Origin: Watersipora subatra
Lineage: Eukaryota > Bryozoa > Gymnolaemata > Cheilostomatida > Watersiporidae
Assembly: GCF_963576615.1 (NCBI RefSeq)
Contig: NC_088714.1
Coordinates: 42,874,072 to 42,938,071 of the forward strand
DNA length: 64,000 nt
Direction: 5' to 3'
Position 1 is the first letter of the stretch. Each line of letters starts with the position of its first letter. A program made the translations under genes and the position numbers. The notes under the pieces are model-generated. The model searched no databases. It saw nothing but the letters and a program-made list of their open reading frames with translations, and was not told the origin of the DNA. Shown here piece after piece: positions 23,054 through 35,552 of the stretch.

Positions 23054-26000
23054 CTACAAGAAAAAAGGGTTACAGTAGATATAGCAAGGAAATGAACACT
23101 GCTTGACAATGCCAGTTATGAGCAGTTTAGTGTGACGTTGCCTCTTCTTACTTTGAATTGATACCAAATTTTAATTAAACTTTTCTCCACTGGTCTATCT
23201 TTCGCATGCAGGTATGCTTCAGCTAAGTTACCAGTATGTTACCAGCTATGCGCTTTTATAGCTGCTTACACAAGTGGTTGTTCAGTAGAAAAGATAAAAG
23301 TAGGGTTGCTCGATAATTGAAGAATTTTTACTACACAATTAAAACTAAAAAACTCTGCTTATTTATTTTCATGTTTGTTAAAATGAAAAATCGAGTAATA
23401 ATAGGATTTATTGATTTTTAAAATACTAAACTTGTCATATAATATGACTCGCAATGATAGCCTAAAGCACATAATAGACTAACGTTTTAGCGATGTGATT
23501 TAATGAAAATCAGACTTAATAAAGAAGCAACCAAAATGATATCAGGAGATTATCACTCTAATATCAGGGTGTCTTGATTAAAATTAAACTTAACCGAAGC
23601 AGAGCATAACAAATGCCTTGCATGTGAAAAATCGTTAGATAATAATAATACATTAGCAAGTTGATAATGGACCTAGTCTACAATAGGGATAATAACAATC
23701 TATGTATAATGGACTTCCGCTACTACTTTCATGCATCCCTAGGCATTAAAAAGTACCGTAAAGAAACCATCCCAGACTAAATAAAGGTGTCTGCCTCTTA
23801 ATTCATTTTCCTAAGGTTAACTGCTGTTGCATACCATCCTTTGAAAACATCGTAATTTGAGATTAACTGGGAATTATATCAGACTTATAATGTATTCCAC
23901 ATGAATTATTTCCTTAATTTGTTGGTATGATCAATTCAATAACTTTGGTACAGCGGTTGACTTCTTTGATACTTATTAAACCAGAGTTAGTCATAAATGC
24001 ATCTAATCAAACATCTAGTGCGTGCCTTTTTCAAAGGTAAGACCACTCCCATATATTTTTTAAAATATCTAAAAATAACTATATTTGAAAGGAAAGACAA
24101 CTCTTATATTCTTTCTAAAAATATCTAAAATCACAGTTTGAATGCCGTGACGCTCTAGTTTTCAACCCTTCCCTCAATAGTGACGCTTTATTAGAGGTGA
24201 CGTTCACATAAAGGGTGGCGTTGTATTTTTCAAACACCTCATCAGAATGTTGAGAAATTAAATTTAAACTTTTCATGGGCGAATCGAATGTCGCCTATAT
24301 TTTGCCCTCTCCTTCGGGTGCTGTAGCCCTTTTGGATGCAAGAAAGTTGCTTACTTCTATTACTACCTACTACATTAGATCTCTAAATAAATATGCATGA
24401 GGAAGCTGATACAGGTCTTTACCAGTTGATATCTATTACTTGCAACTAAAATACAATTATCTGTGATCAACATTAATTTGTTGGAGCTTTCAAGTCTTTT
24501 TACCTCATTTCAAATTTGAAGGCATATTTTTATTAAGTTATTATTATAAGTTTTTATTATAACTATATTTAACAAGGATGCATATAAACTCATTGCACTA
24601 ATCGATACGTTTGCAGCCAAAACGGGCTTTCTATGTGTGATAGAACAGGAGTTACGAGCCTCGAGCCATTGTAAGCTGAGTTCAGATTACGACAATCATG
24701 CTATTAAATAATGTTTTAAATCTGCCAATTTATAAGTTTTTTAATAATAATAATCTATCAAATGCTACAAATATATATTCAATAACAAGTGACACAAACA
24801 CACCATAACACATGCAAAAAACAAAATTAACATTCTATCTAATGTATAAAAAAAATACTAACATTAAATGTTACTATTTGTTTTTAAAAATTTTTTAAAT
24901 AAAATACTAGAATCGTTAGCTCAGACAGTTGCGTTCTGATTGCTGATTCAGTTTGGAAGCATTTCATTATCTTCTGGCTGTTCGATACCTGCCACAGCGT
25001 CGTCTGACCTCAATCCATCATCTGTACAGCTGAGCTAGTCGATATTAGCGTCCAAACAATTGTTGGCAGAGCAAAACTTTTACGCGATGCCATATTGCAT
25101 AGACATACTTCTAGCGCAAATAAAGAGAAACCACGTAAAATCAAAATAGAATCAAAATGTTAGCCACTAAATACGTAGTAGCACAGATTTTATTGTAATT
25201 GTGAAAACTTTTTTCACATAAATCGAGAAGCCAAGACCGCGTTGAAAAAGGAACTACCGTACTTTTCGCACTATTAGCCGCTACTTTTTTCTGACGATTT
25301 GAACCATGTGGCTTATAGAAGGGTGCGGCTATTCCGTGGCTTTTTCTTTCACCGCTAGGGCGCATTAACCAGAATCTCCAGTTAGTGCGCCTGGGAGTTA
25401 GCGGTGAAAGAAAATACGAAAAAAATGCCTAACGGTACTGTTCCATTAGATACTAGGTTAAAAAGCATTGGTTAATACGAAACAGTGCCGTTTTAAACAG
25501 CAAAGTTGCTGCCGCGTTAAAAAGCACCATCCTGAGTTTTGCGGCCTATACAAAGGTGCGGACTATGTATTATTTGATTATTATTTTTTTGGAAAATAAA
25601 GCAGATGCGGCTTATATAGGGGTGCGGTTTATAGTCCGAAAAGTACATGTACTATTAGCCTGATACAGTTACCAATTATTTCTATTGGGTTGCAATGAAA
25701 GTTCTTAATGAAAAAACCTACGTCCTTCGAGTTGCAAAACCGACTTCGATACGAACAGAAACAACGAACGAATTAATTGTTATTGATGTAACCGAGTCAT
25801 TATTAGTATGGTTTTATGGAGGCTTTTCTACTGATCACTGCTATTATGGGTTCCTAAAGATCCAAGAATGTCAAATAGTGGCTGTCAAATAGAGGTGGTG
25901 ATCAATTAAAGGGCAGTACTCTATTTTTCAACCTTTCTCCTATAGCAGCGCTCACATAGAGGTAACGTTATAGAAAGATAGCGTTTAAATACAGGTTTTA

Positions 26001-29000
26001 CGGTAACTAGATTTGAAAGAGAACTCTCATTTTAGTAATTAGCATAGACAACTCCAGAGTAGTTAGCATTTTAGGATACGAGGTAATTATACATAACCAA
26101 AACTCTTTACCTTTACAATTGTGATTAGTTACTTTTTGTCCATTAACAGTCATCTAATCATGTAATGCCTCATAGCCTCAGTGCTACTAATAAAACTTTA
26201 GTCCTTTTAATTATCGCTTAAGCATTACTAGTGCTACAGCTATAACAGTGTTGAAACCAATTTAGAGCTATATCAAACAGAAGTCACCTTGACCTCCGCT
26301 TATTACATGTATATAAATATCAGTGTTTGTGTGTTCAGTTATAGCGATAAAGTTTTAGGTGCGAAAAATCCGCTTCGCAGGATTTGAACTCCGAACCTCT
26401 AGGGAGTTAGCGGGAGTTAACCACTACAGTACGTTGACCTTGCCATACTATGAATTATTTAGGCACACACTTATACAGCGCTTGCGAAAATACTGGCACA
26501 CTTGGGTCTTAGCTTGCATGCCACAATCATTGAATACGAACAAAACTTTGCCTCTTTTTTTATTTACAGCTTTATATTTAACTTAATTAAAACTAATTTT
26601 CTTTATAACTATCTTTATTCAATTTCATTTAAAACATAATCATTTGTATGAATATTACCAATTTTTGATTTAATTGGGATATAGTACATTAACATGCACG
26701 ATTTCCTTTCCTCAAATGAGCATTGAGCCCATTACGTGCGTTCAACACGAAAGCTCATTACAATATTTGTTTTGTGTATTATCGTAGACACTTTTCATCG
26801 AATTCGTGATTTACATTTACTCTTCGCTCGCCTGGACAAAAAAGATCAATTACCCACACGCACTTCAGTGATGTATATAATTCCGATACCTCATTTTAAC
26901 GTTTGTACCGGCATCGCCGTATTTAACATTTTGATGGATAGCTTCTACATCAACAGTAATAATTTTTATACACATATTTCTATGTACTCATTGTTATTAT
27001 TAATTCAATATATTCATTATTTTTATTTTGTTTCTCAGGTTGTATTAATTGCATCAGCATCAAATGCTTTATATTGCAATCATTGTAAATAGAACAGATT
27101 CTATCTAGCAATTACTTGCTAATTATTTCCCATTTATTATATACATTTCACGTTTACTAAATGTCTTATTTTTTCTGTAATTTTTTTAACTGCACAAAAC
27201 ACCTTTCTCATGATATGTTTTAGTGGATTTCTATTTTCATTTAAAAAAAACTTCATGTTCAACAATCAAACTCTTTAAATAATAGAAATTGTATAAAATT
27301 TTGGTAGTTGATATGCTTACTGCTCAGCCCGCCACCCTAAAAATGTGTACTGCACCATTGGTCTACCTTCTGGTGGGGTGGAAATGATGACAGTAGGTGT
27401 CAGCCAACTCAAACACACTGACCAAATATAAAAATAATCAAATATATAAATATATAAAAATACCTTCCTTTAAAAGTTAGAATGATATGTTGAATAAAAA
27501 TGAATTTTCTATGCAAAAACTTTTTTAATTACCCATGCAACACTGGGTATTCAGTAGTAGCTTTATATAATACATTTGTTTTAATTCTACTACATGTAGT
27601 TACCAGAGAAGTTATTAAGGATTTATCAAAGGCTTTGAGATGACAGTGAGATGAATAAGTGCATTTGTATGAAGGATACAAGGCAGTAAACGTATGAATC
27701 ACATCTCTCAAAGAAGTAACTTCTTTTATAGAGTTTAAACTGAGTTCTCGATGAAATGCCAGGCTTCTTGCATAACCGCGAGCATGTTGAAGCCTGAGGT
27801 TCTCTGTACTTACGGTCAGTCTTCTCTGCCACTCTTGAATTTTTCTATACTTAGCATTGTCTGGAAACACTCCATGTATCTCCGTCTGTGGGATAATCTT
27901 AGGGGCCTCAACAGGGCTACTCATGTTAGCCACAGCTGAAAGAGTAAAAGCGATCATACAATTGAAAAGGCTGAATGAAATATAATCACCCATGCGGTCC
28001 AGCACATCTTTCACTCAATACTGAGTCATTGACTAATTACACGATGTCTGATCCAAAAGTTTCTGGAATGGAGTTGTATACACTTGCATATTTGCACGCT
28101 GGAAAACCCCATTACAGTGTTCACCAACAGACATCTCAGGAGTGTTGTAACAAAATTTCAGGTCACTAGGACATCATAGTATGAGCCCATGCGATGATGT
28201 CAAGGTCTATCAAGTGTTTCCAGCAATTTATTTAAAAAAAAAAATTTATTAACATGTTTTATCTATTAGAACAGTGTATTTGCATTAAATTTTGTGTGAA
28301 ATTAACGAAAACGAGTACTCAGACAAGTGAAATGTTAAATATTGCTTTCGGAGATGTAGGTATAAAGACAACACAAGTGTTTGAGTGGCACAAACATTTT
28401 CGTGAAGGTAGAGCCAGAACTGTAGATGATGTGAGGTCTGTCGGACCAGCCTCTGCAGGAACTTGCTCACCAATTGACAGTAGTGCGAGGCAATACCAGT
28501 CATGGCAGATAGTCGTTTAACTATTACAGAAATACCTAGAGACTGGACTTGGCTTTGAGACTGTTCAAATGGTTGTAATTGATGATTTGAACATGAGAAG
28601 AGCCGCAGCAAAGTTCGTGCCATGCTTGCTAACAGATAAACAGAAATACTTCCGGATGCACGCTTGTAACGATTTCAAGGAAGCGTCAAGCAATGACAAA
28701 AACTTTCTTTCATTGATAATAACTGGAGATGAGTCTTGGGTGTTTGGTTATGACCCCAAGACTAAATTCCAAAGTAGCCAGTGAAAGTCTCCAGGCTCCC
28801 AAGACAAAAAAAGATGTCTCTGTCAGGTGTAAAGACCATACTGTTCGCGTTTCTTGATACTTATGGAATAGTACACCATGAATACCTACCACAGGGTACT
28901 ACTGTGAATCGGCATGCTTGGATTGAGATTTTGAGATGCCTTAGAGAAAGAGTTGTGAGATCTGGTGCGGAAGTGCTAAACTGTGGCACACAGGTTCATG

Positions 29001-32000
29001 GGTGCTACACCATGATAACGCACCCGCCTAAACTGCACTTTCTGTGAAGCAGTATTGCACTAAAAACAACATGGCTGTTCTACCACATTGTTCATATTCA
29101 CCAGATCTGGCTCCCTGTGACTTCTGGCTATTTTCTAAGTTAAAACTTACTATGAAAGGAACCAGATTTGACAGTATAGTCGATTCAATGTGCAACAACG
29201 AGAGAGGTAAACAACATCGACGCCGATGGCTTTCATCACTGCATGGCATAAGAGATGAGACAAGTGTATTGGTAGTCAAGGAGAGTACTTCGAAAGAGAC
29301 TAACTAGATACTGAAGCAACGCATTTTGAGTTATAGCTCAATTCCTGGAATGTTTAGACCTGACCTTGTACATCTTTAGTAAATGGTCCTTTATAAATGA
29401 GTTGTTTTCTCCTGACATAAACACAGTTGCGGTTTAAAAACTCTACTTACACATTGATAATACAGTTTAACCTTGGTTTCGACTGACCACAATCCACACC
29501 AGTTCAAAAAGTGAATTATTGCCTGTAAAGATGCATATGATGAGCTAGCTATAAGTAAGCACAATAAGCACTAAGAGGAAGGAAATGTGTTGGTTATTGG
29601 CACCTCTAATACATGTAACTCAAATTCCAAACACAGCTAATGGCCTTACATCAACTTTCATAGACATGATACAAAATCAAACTATAGCTGTATATAGTGT
29701 GCTTATCGAGCCGACTACCAATATCACTTTAGGTAGCTCATGTGATAAGACTTGTATATTATGGTTATACAAAATATTTCTATTATCTGCTCTGCTTACA
29801 ATTCTTCAAGTAATGAATGACACCTTCAACCAACCTCATGGCTTCCATACTTCGGTCATACAGCAACCTTCAAGTGCACTTTTGACCTTGTAAGCAATAA
29901 TTTTAGATTTGTGCATGCTTCAGTTTGTGCTTGTAACAGATGACATTCTTTAAAATATTTTATACCTTGGCTCTTTAGCTACCTGTTTCATTAGTTGAGG
30001 TTGATTAGAAACCCAAACCTTACTTGGTTTGTTACTTAAAGATATCGGGCTAACAGACAGCCTTTCACTGACTGAGCCAATGTGTAGAGAGATGTGGGCT
30101 TCATTATAACATTCATAGTAAAATCTAAACCTAACATAATTTCATAGACAGCCAGCAAATTTTCCATGTTTATTCTATTGCAGATGTTTTACACCCTTGA
30201 TATATATTATATTGCAATTAATATCAAACATTTATAGTGAATGAGCTTAACTTTATGATAGCATGAGTATATGTAGTCCAGAGCAAGTGAAACTACACAT
30301 CATGTACAGTGCGCATACTTCACTGAGGGTCTAACTAGCTTGCCCAAAGTTTCCACATACATAAATTAGCAATGATAATATTCAACCTTGGACATATCAA
30401 GTGCCTAACATCTGCTCCAAAAATCGTTCTTATCACTAGTAGTAAAACACGCAATCATGAAAAAGATAAGATAGACCCAAACCTATTGGTAAACCATCTT
30501 GACAAAAATGTAAACGAACCCAACAATACTTGAATAAGTCATGGAGATTGCTATCATGTCGCTCATAGAAACATGAGGCTTGTGCTAAGTAGGCTATCAA
30601 GCCTACTTAGCACAAATAAAAACATTTTTCCTATTCCCTATTTTACAAACTGTAAGAAATACTTTGTAGGTATAAGTAATGCATACTTCTCACAAATGCT
30701 GGCCGCTCTGAAGGAGTCATCTTGGTGATAGGCATCTCCTCTATTGGCTTGAAAGCCTGTTAAAAATATATAACAAAAAAATGATATAACACATAATAGT
30801 AGTATAGTACTAATTAGTAAGCCATGAGACTCATACTAAGTTTTCATACAGAGATAGTGTAGCAGACACCAGGGCGCTATAGTAAAGTTATGGTTGTTGA
30901 TTAGATTTGAGCATTTTAGCGATCAAAAATTCTGCATATGAAGCAACAGGAAAACCAAACCCTATGCGCTCACAAGTGCGACATCGGTGGTCACTACGGC
31001 TGTTTCCAATGCACATAGTTGGCGCATCGCGCAGGTGTCTCGTTTCCTAACAGGGACACTCAATCATGACATAACTAGAGCAACACGTCTGTTTCCATGA
31101 TGACATCGCAGCGCCATACGGAGATGTGTCAATACTAGTGCTGGGCACGAGTAGTAATACTCGCTGAACTCGCGGGTTTATCTTCTCTCGAGTATCGGGT
31201 AATAGAGATTTCGGGTATTCCGGTCTTTCGGGTTCGGGTTTTGACTTTCGAGTTCGGGTTTTGGTACACGGATCCGTAGGGTAGTGTTAACAAAAATTCG
31301 GTTTATTGCACCCTGCGCTCTTAGTCTGGGGCCACAGGGCATTTCTGTGTCATTTTTGCTAAGGAGGCACGACAATGGGGTTCAACGAATCTTTAATTTA
31401 ATAAATAGAATAAAACATATCATACCTTATTTACCATACCTACTAGAAATATTGTAGTCGAGCAGTGATTACTTGTCATTAAAAGGTGAGAAGAAATACA
31501 TCAAATTTTATTTGTGCAATTAGCCAAATCGGCTTCGTAAACAAATCTATGCCTTTTTTAATACGGTGGGCGCGTGTTCGCTATCACCAACACGCTATCA
31601 CCGATAACACATAGGTCCTTAGTCTGTTTCCGCTATCGCCTTGTTAGAAACTGCCATCAGCGTTGATAGTAGCAGTGAAAATTTAATAACTCTGTTTAAA
31701 TTGATTACCACAGCTAGCTATTATGGATTACATAATTCATTATAACTAAGTTTTACTAAGCCAACAAGCCTTACTAACGGGGAAAAAGCCGATAATGTAA
31801 AGGTTTTTATGAGATTTGGAGCACCATCTACAAAAAGTCAGAGAGGTCCATAGAACATGCTTAAGTATTAAGCTACCATAGACCCTATCTTCTACCACCT
31901 GTTGACACGAAAATGCCCTGTGGCCCAGACTATCTTGACTGTTTAACAATCCGCCTGTTAACGCTGCGAGTATGAATGTCAGCCGATAAAAACTGTGAAA

Positions 32001-35000
32001 AATGATAAATAAATTGAAAAGAAATAAAATTGCTTTGTAAATTTGAAGATATATCTGTTTAAAAAATTTAAACAAAATCCATATCAACAAACCCGATACC
32101 CGAAAAACCCGTAGGCAAAGAAATACCCGAGCCTAGCACTACTAGCTACCAGATACTCGAAAAACCCGAACAGAAGGGGGCGGGTCTAAACCCGTTGACC
32201 AAGAAGTACTCGTGCCCAGCACTAGTCACTACGCTATCGCTGAATGGAAACTTAGTATAAAACTAAACGCAAGTCTAAAATTACTTTCCTTTTATTATGA
32301 TAATCTAACAACTGTGAGAAAACATTTTATATAGATGGTCACTAACTTTTATTCAGAGTCAAACACATAACAAAATTTTATACGTTTTAAATATTTGTAA
32401 TACGTAAATACTTGATATATTGTTATTAATATAGGCCTACTACCAAAGGTCAATGGCAAGAAATGGTACAGGAGCAATTACTACATGAGCAGAAATATGC
32501 ACCAAATTTTTTTTAACCAGCTATTAATACAAATACAAACAAGCTGCTCCTTTTCTCAGGTGACCACACCAGATAAGGTATGTGCCAGAGAGAAATATTT
32601 GTCGCAGTTGCAAAGCTGTTGTAATATTTAGTAGTTTTTTTTGTGGCTATAAAAAGTGTGAAAATCTACAATCACATCAGTTTGATCATCTAAGATTTGG
32701 CAATTAATCTAAGTCATACGTAACTTAATGGAAAACTAATATGAAATATGCACAATGCCCGTTGGGTACAGAGAGTTAGAGATGACTTGACTGTAAGGAA
32801 AGTTTCCCAAGATTTTAATGAAGCAGAAAACAGAATCAAATTAGCAAAGCAAAAAGAATAATTACTCTCTCATACATGTTCTTTAGTCAAATCTGTTTTC
32901 CTACATTATACTTTTTGACCGCTCACTTTTTATAAAACAACTTGGTAGTAGAAAATCCTATGCATTTTAGCTAAGGTTACCATAAACAAAGCAAAAACTT
33001 TGAATTGGATGTCCTAAACCACAATGTAAGGAAAGACCGTAACCTAACATGGAAATACATTTTTTATTTTACCATTTTTCCAATATAGAAAACGATTATT
33101 TTGAGGAACTAGATTTTACTGCATTGGTGCTGCATGAAACAATGCTCATACCATAATTTTTTACTGTGACTTTAAACAATGAAAATAGATTACGATAGTT
33201 AACAACTGTGAAAACTTGTAATAATGAAGTTATAATCTGTACAGTGAATGTTCAGTAAAAACATGGTATAAACATAAAGATGGTTGTAAACTTATGAACA
33301 CTTCAGCTGTACAAGGGTGTGTTATGGACCAACACTACACCTGGAATATTGTTGATTAGGACTTAATGAACTATAGACTTGTTTACATTAGCACCAGAAT
33401 AAATCGCAGCTTTTAAATAAATACGACTTAATTTGCAGAAATGTAGCGTATTTATAAAGCTTATAGAAATAATTATATTTGTCAAACAGCTCTCCAAGAA
33501 AGAAGCTGAAAAAGTTGATGATAATAAACTAATTAAAACAGCACCAATCGAACCAAACTGACACGTAGTTGCTTTGCATGCACGATGATCGAGTTTATGG
33601 CTCTGAAAAAAAAATTTTAATTTTAATAAACAAGAATTTTAATAAACATGAACTGCCTACAATAGCAAAAATAATTGCTGAATAAGCTTGCAAATGGCAT
33701 TTATATGATTCACAGAAGAAAAAAAATAACAATTTATCGCCTAAAACAGTGAATTATAGATAAACCAAATGGTGGATATGTGAATATAACTTTAAATCTT
33801 GAAAGATCAATGCGACCGACTCATTTACTCTTGGATTGTTTCACGAAGTATACTAGCTTCTTAAACATAATGATATATAGATCAAGTAAACTATCTGACA
33901 AAAAGTTGGTTATTTCTCTTATAAATATTGAATACTGATGGAATAGCTCTTGAACAGCACCTAACTATTGTGGTATACATTTATTTATGGCTGCATTGAA
34001 ACCATAATAGGTTTGCGCTCATTTTGTTTTACACGAACTAGTCATTTTGGAATTAGGAGTGCAAATGAAGTTTGGATTATGGATTTTAGACTAGACTCAG
34101 AACGAATCTCATTGCCTTTGATACCACAGAGCATACCACTGGCATCAATGACCTTGCCTAGCAGAATTTACCATAGGTATAATGATGGCCGTTCTATTCA
34201 CAATTTATAAAAAAACCTGTGATGAGATTAATGTGAAATTGTGAGCTGACCATACAGCAAAACTTTCCACAGATGAAAGGCTTTGTCATATAAACAACTC
34301 GACAGATCGTTTTCGCTGGAACTGCTGACAAAACTACATACATACTTAAAAATACTCTCGACAACGAAAAAAAACGTTTCTAATACAGAAAACTAGATGG
34401 CATTGAAAACATGTTTTATTTATCTTTTTGACTTTTTGAACGTTCGTTCACAATTAGCTTTAAAAAATGCTTACATGTCAAGCTTGTTTTGACCTATTGG
34501 AGATAGATTTTTTAAATTATTAGAGCTGGAAATAGTGTCGATACCAAAAATCTGAATAGGGTTTTCAGAGAACTTGAACATGGTAAGATAGAGAATAATG
34601 ATGGTTATCACCACTTTAGGCTTGTGGGGATTACCACCACTGTGCAGGCCGGCCGTATTATAATGTAATTTTTTAAAGTTCTGTCATTTACTCTGTAAGC
34701 AAAGCTAGTCTCGAACAATTTTTTGTTTGAAAATGTCAAAAATGTATTGATACCAATACTTACGACCAAATGGTGAATGGTTAGTACGACTTCGAAAAAC
34801 AGTAAATTAATTTAAATGATATGGCTTGTCACGCGTAGCTTTTTTAAATAAAGGGTAGTTGACGTTATGTAACATGAAAAAAGAAACGAGCTGGAGAATA
34901 AAAATTTTATTCCTGTGTTGAAGTCACACAAATAAAATAACGGCCGAAAATCAAACCACATGGTCACATTACCGTATTAGTTCAGTTAACATTGATTTAG

Positions 35001-35087
35001 AACAGAAACCTGTGGACTGTATGTCATTTTACTTGACGAGCCTACCAATCTTCCAGAAAAGCCATCAAATCGATATCCAATTGGCAT
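22916..35087 (-). CDS. COX7A2L: COX7A2L/SCAF1-like cytochrome c oxidase 7A family protein
   Basis: Four minus-strand exons (35087-35010, 30756-30687, 27935-27814, 23053-22916) join in phase to 135 residues. The N-terminus (YRFDGFSGRLVG...YSPQ) follows the COX7A2L-specific start, which in vertebrates reads YKFSGF...AYSPQ. An EAPKII segment at about 58-63 recalls its EAPPII. Residues 80-101 match the COX7A core (KIQEWQRR, then DGREIHVKL), and residues 107-131 form the single membrane helix, with a short lysine-rich tail. In vertebrates this protein helps link respiratory complexes III and IV in the inner mitochondrial membrane. The same role here is inferred. The long N-terminus favours COX7A2L over ordinary COX7A. 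Divergent neighbour: NPHP1. Confidence 0.88.
23054..25250. other. COX7A2L intron 3, left part
   Basis: Contains, at about 24,130-24,240, diverged sequence resembling the interior of the TACCGTAAAA MITE. Otherwise AT-rich and unrecognised. Confidence 0.4.
25255..25652. mobile_element. MITE with TACCGTACTTTTCG termini
   Basis: About 398 bp. It starts TACCGTACTTTTCGCACTAT and ends with the approximate inverse TAGTCCGAAAAGTACA. GCGGCTAATAG/GCGGTTTATAG blocks extend the inverted ends to about 25 bp. A second, truncated copy lies inside the Helitron at 49,822. No coding capacity. Confidence 0.75.
25890..26002. repeat. partial copy of TACCGTAAAA MITE family
   Basis: Resembles the interior of the 3447-3549 MITE and ends in TTTTACGGTA; the opposite terminus is not recognisable. 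Confidence 0.4.
26334..26450 (-). mobile_element. tRNA-derived SINE
   Basis: On the minus strand: an A-box-like TGTAGTGGTTAACTC, a B-box-like GGAGTTCAAATCC, then a tail with AAAACTTTATCGCTATAACT. The same tail and a similar head occur at 53,953-54,080, which defines a family. Confidence 0.6.
26451..27813. other. COX7A2L intron 3, right part
   Basis: AT-rich, no element recognised. The 118-codon frame at 26,736 has no family features and is taken as chance. Confidence 0.4.
27814..27935 (-). CDS. COX7A2L: COX7A2L exon 3
   Basis: Minus-strand acceptor CTTTTACTCTTTCAG, donor ACC then GTAAGT. Phase 1 in, phase 0 out. Encodes VEAPKII and the KYRKIQEWQRRLT segment just before the COX7A core. Confidence 0.88.
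28040..29368 (+). mobile_element. decayed mariner transposon
   Basis: 1329 bp, the usual size for mariner, bounded on both sides by TA and by imperfect inverted termini of about 33 bp. The plus-strand transposase is broken by frameshifts and stops but keeps family blocks: QVFEWHKHFREGR near 28,375, ITGDESWVFGYDPKTK with the first catalytic Asp near 28,728, GIVHHEYLPQG near 28,870 and YSPDLAPCDFWLF with the last catalytic Asp near 29,096. The middle HHDNAPAH-type block is unreadable. Inactive; lies in COX7A2L intron 2. Confidence 0.9.
29369..30686. other. COX7A2L intron 2, remainder
   Basis: No gene or transposon recognised apart from a 16-bp hairpin at 30,580-30,615. The 102-codon frame at 29,585 has no recognisable feature. 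Confidence 0.4.
30580..30615. repeat. perfect 16-bp hairpin
   Basis: TTGTGCTAAGTAGGCT, a four-base loop ATCA, then its exact reverse complement. It lies about 70 bp from COX7A2L exon 2. Function unknown. Confidence 0.9.
30687..30756 (-). CDS. COX7A2L: COX7A2L exon 2
   Basis: Minus-strand acceptor TTTTTAACAG, donor AGAA then GTATGC. 70 nt, phase 0 in and 1 out. A nearby donor (TTT then GTGAGA) would cause a frameshift and early stop, so phase decides this boundary. AFKPIEEMPI continues the YSPQ end of exon 1 as in COX7A2L. Confidence 0.8.
31136..32224. mobile_element. non-autonomous hAT element
   Basis: 1089 bp. Termini TAGTGCTGGGCACGAGTA and TACTCGTGCCCAGCACTA are inverse over at least 16 bp. 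They are flanked by 8-bp repeats GTCAATAC (31128-31135) and GTCACTAC (32225-32232), which differ at one base; an 8-bp duplication is the hAT signature. Both subterminal zones are full of short CGGGT/ACCCG motifs, as in hAT transposase-binding regions. No transposase is readable. Lies in COX7A2L intron 1. Confidence 0.85.
32225..35009. other. COX7A2L intron 1, remainder
   Basis: AT-rich and unrecognised. The 80-codon frame at 33,968 has no coding support. Confidence 0.4.
35010..35087 (-). CDS. COX7A2L: COX7A2L exon 1 (start codon)
   Basis: Begins at the ATG of MPIGYRFDGFSG; donor CAG then GTTTCT. The frame is open further upstream to an ATG at 35210, but similarity to COX7A2L begins at GYRF, so the nearer ATG is preferred. 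Confidence 0.8.
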
Positions 35088-35486
35088 GGCGAAAACGACA
35101 AAATAGTACAAGCTCGACGATCTGTTCACCGGCCACCAGCTCCTATCATGTGGCCTAAGCTCCAACTTATATTGGTAAATCGTAATATGAATGAGGAATA
35201 CAAACAACAATTTACATTTACCTTAGCGCTGAGGCTGAGTGTTAAAAACAGTAGCAGTCTTAAGCCCTTAAGACTTTAAGACTTGAATGCCACACTATAT
35301 GTATATGAAAAACTGATCATCTAGAGTGAATATTGCAAGACCACATGGCTTCTCTAGATACTTGCCATAAAAAGGAACATCTGAACCTGCTTTACGATAT
35401 GCTTGTATGAATGTCTAGTGTGCCCGTGCAGCACTATTTATGACAATTCAGCATTGGTTATTATCAATTTACAGCAATTTCAAATC
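35088..35486. promoter_or_regulatory. shared head-to-head promoter of COX7A2L and NPHP1
   Basis: 399 bp separate the minus-strand COX7A2L ATG from the plus-strand NPHP1 ATG. The interval must hold both 5' UTRs and at least one promoter. On the minus strand, CTAAG then GTAAAT near 35,220 could be a 5' UTR donor. No clear TATA box was found at either side, and no RFX X-box, which many ciliary genes carry. Confidence 0.55.
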
Positions 35487-35552
35487 ATGGGTAAATCGTC
35501 TAACCCTTCTCTGAAGCAATATGCTAAGGAAGCTGATGGATATAAAAAGAAG
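35487..35552 (+). CDS. NPHP1: NPHP1 exon 1
   Basis: ATG and 22 codons in phase 0; donor AAG then GTACAT. The peptide end (LKQYAKEADGYKKK) and exon 2 start (LDKLQKE) align without gap to the vertebrate nephrocystin N-terminus. An in-frame stop follows two codons past the donor. Confidence 0.82.

Noticed and set aside
26736-27092. 118-codon frame as a possible gene
   Set aside because: AT-rich, no domain, inside a COX7A2L intron on the opposite strand; probably chance.
35088-35486. RFX X-box for a ciliary gene promoter
   Set aside because: I looked for the GTTNCC-NN-GGNAAC pattern and found no convincing match.
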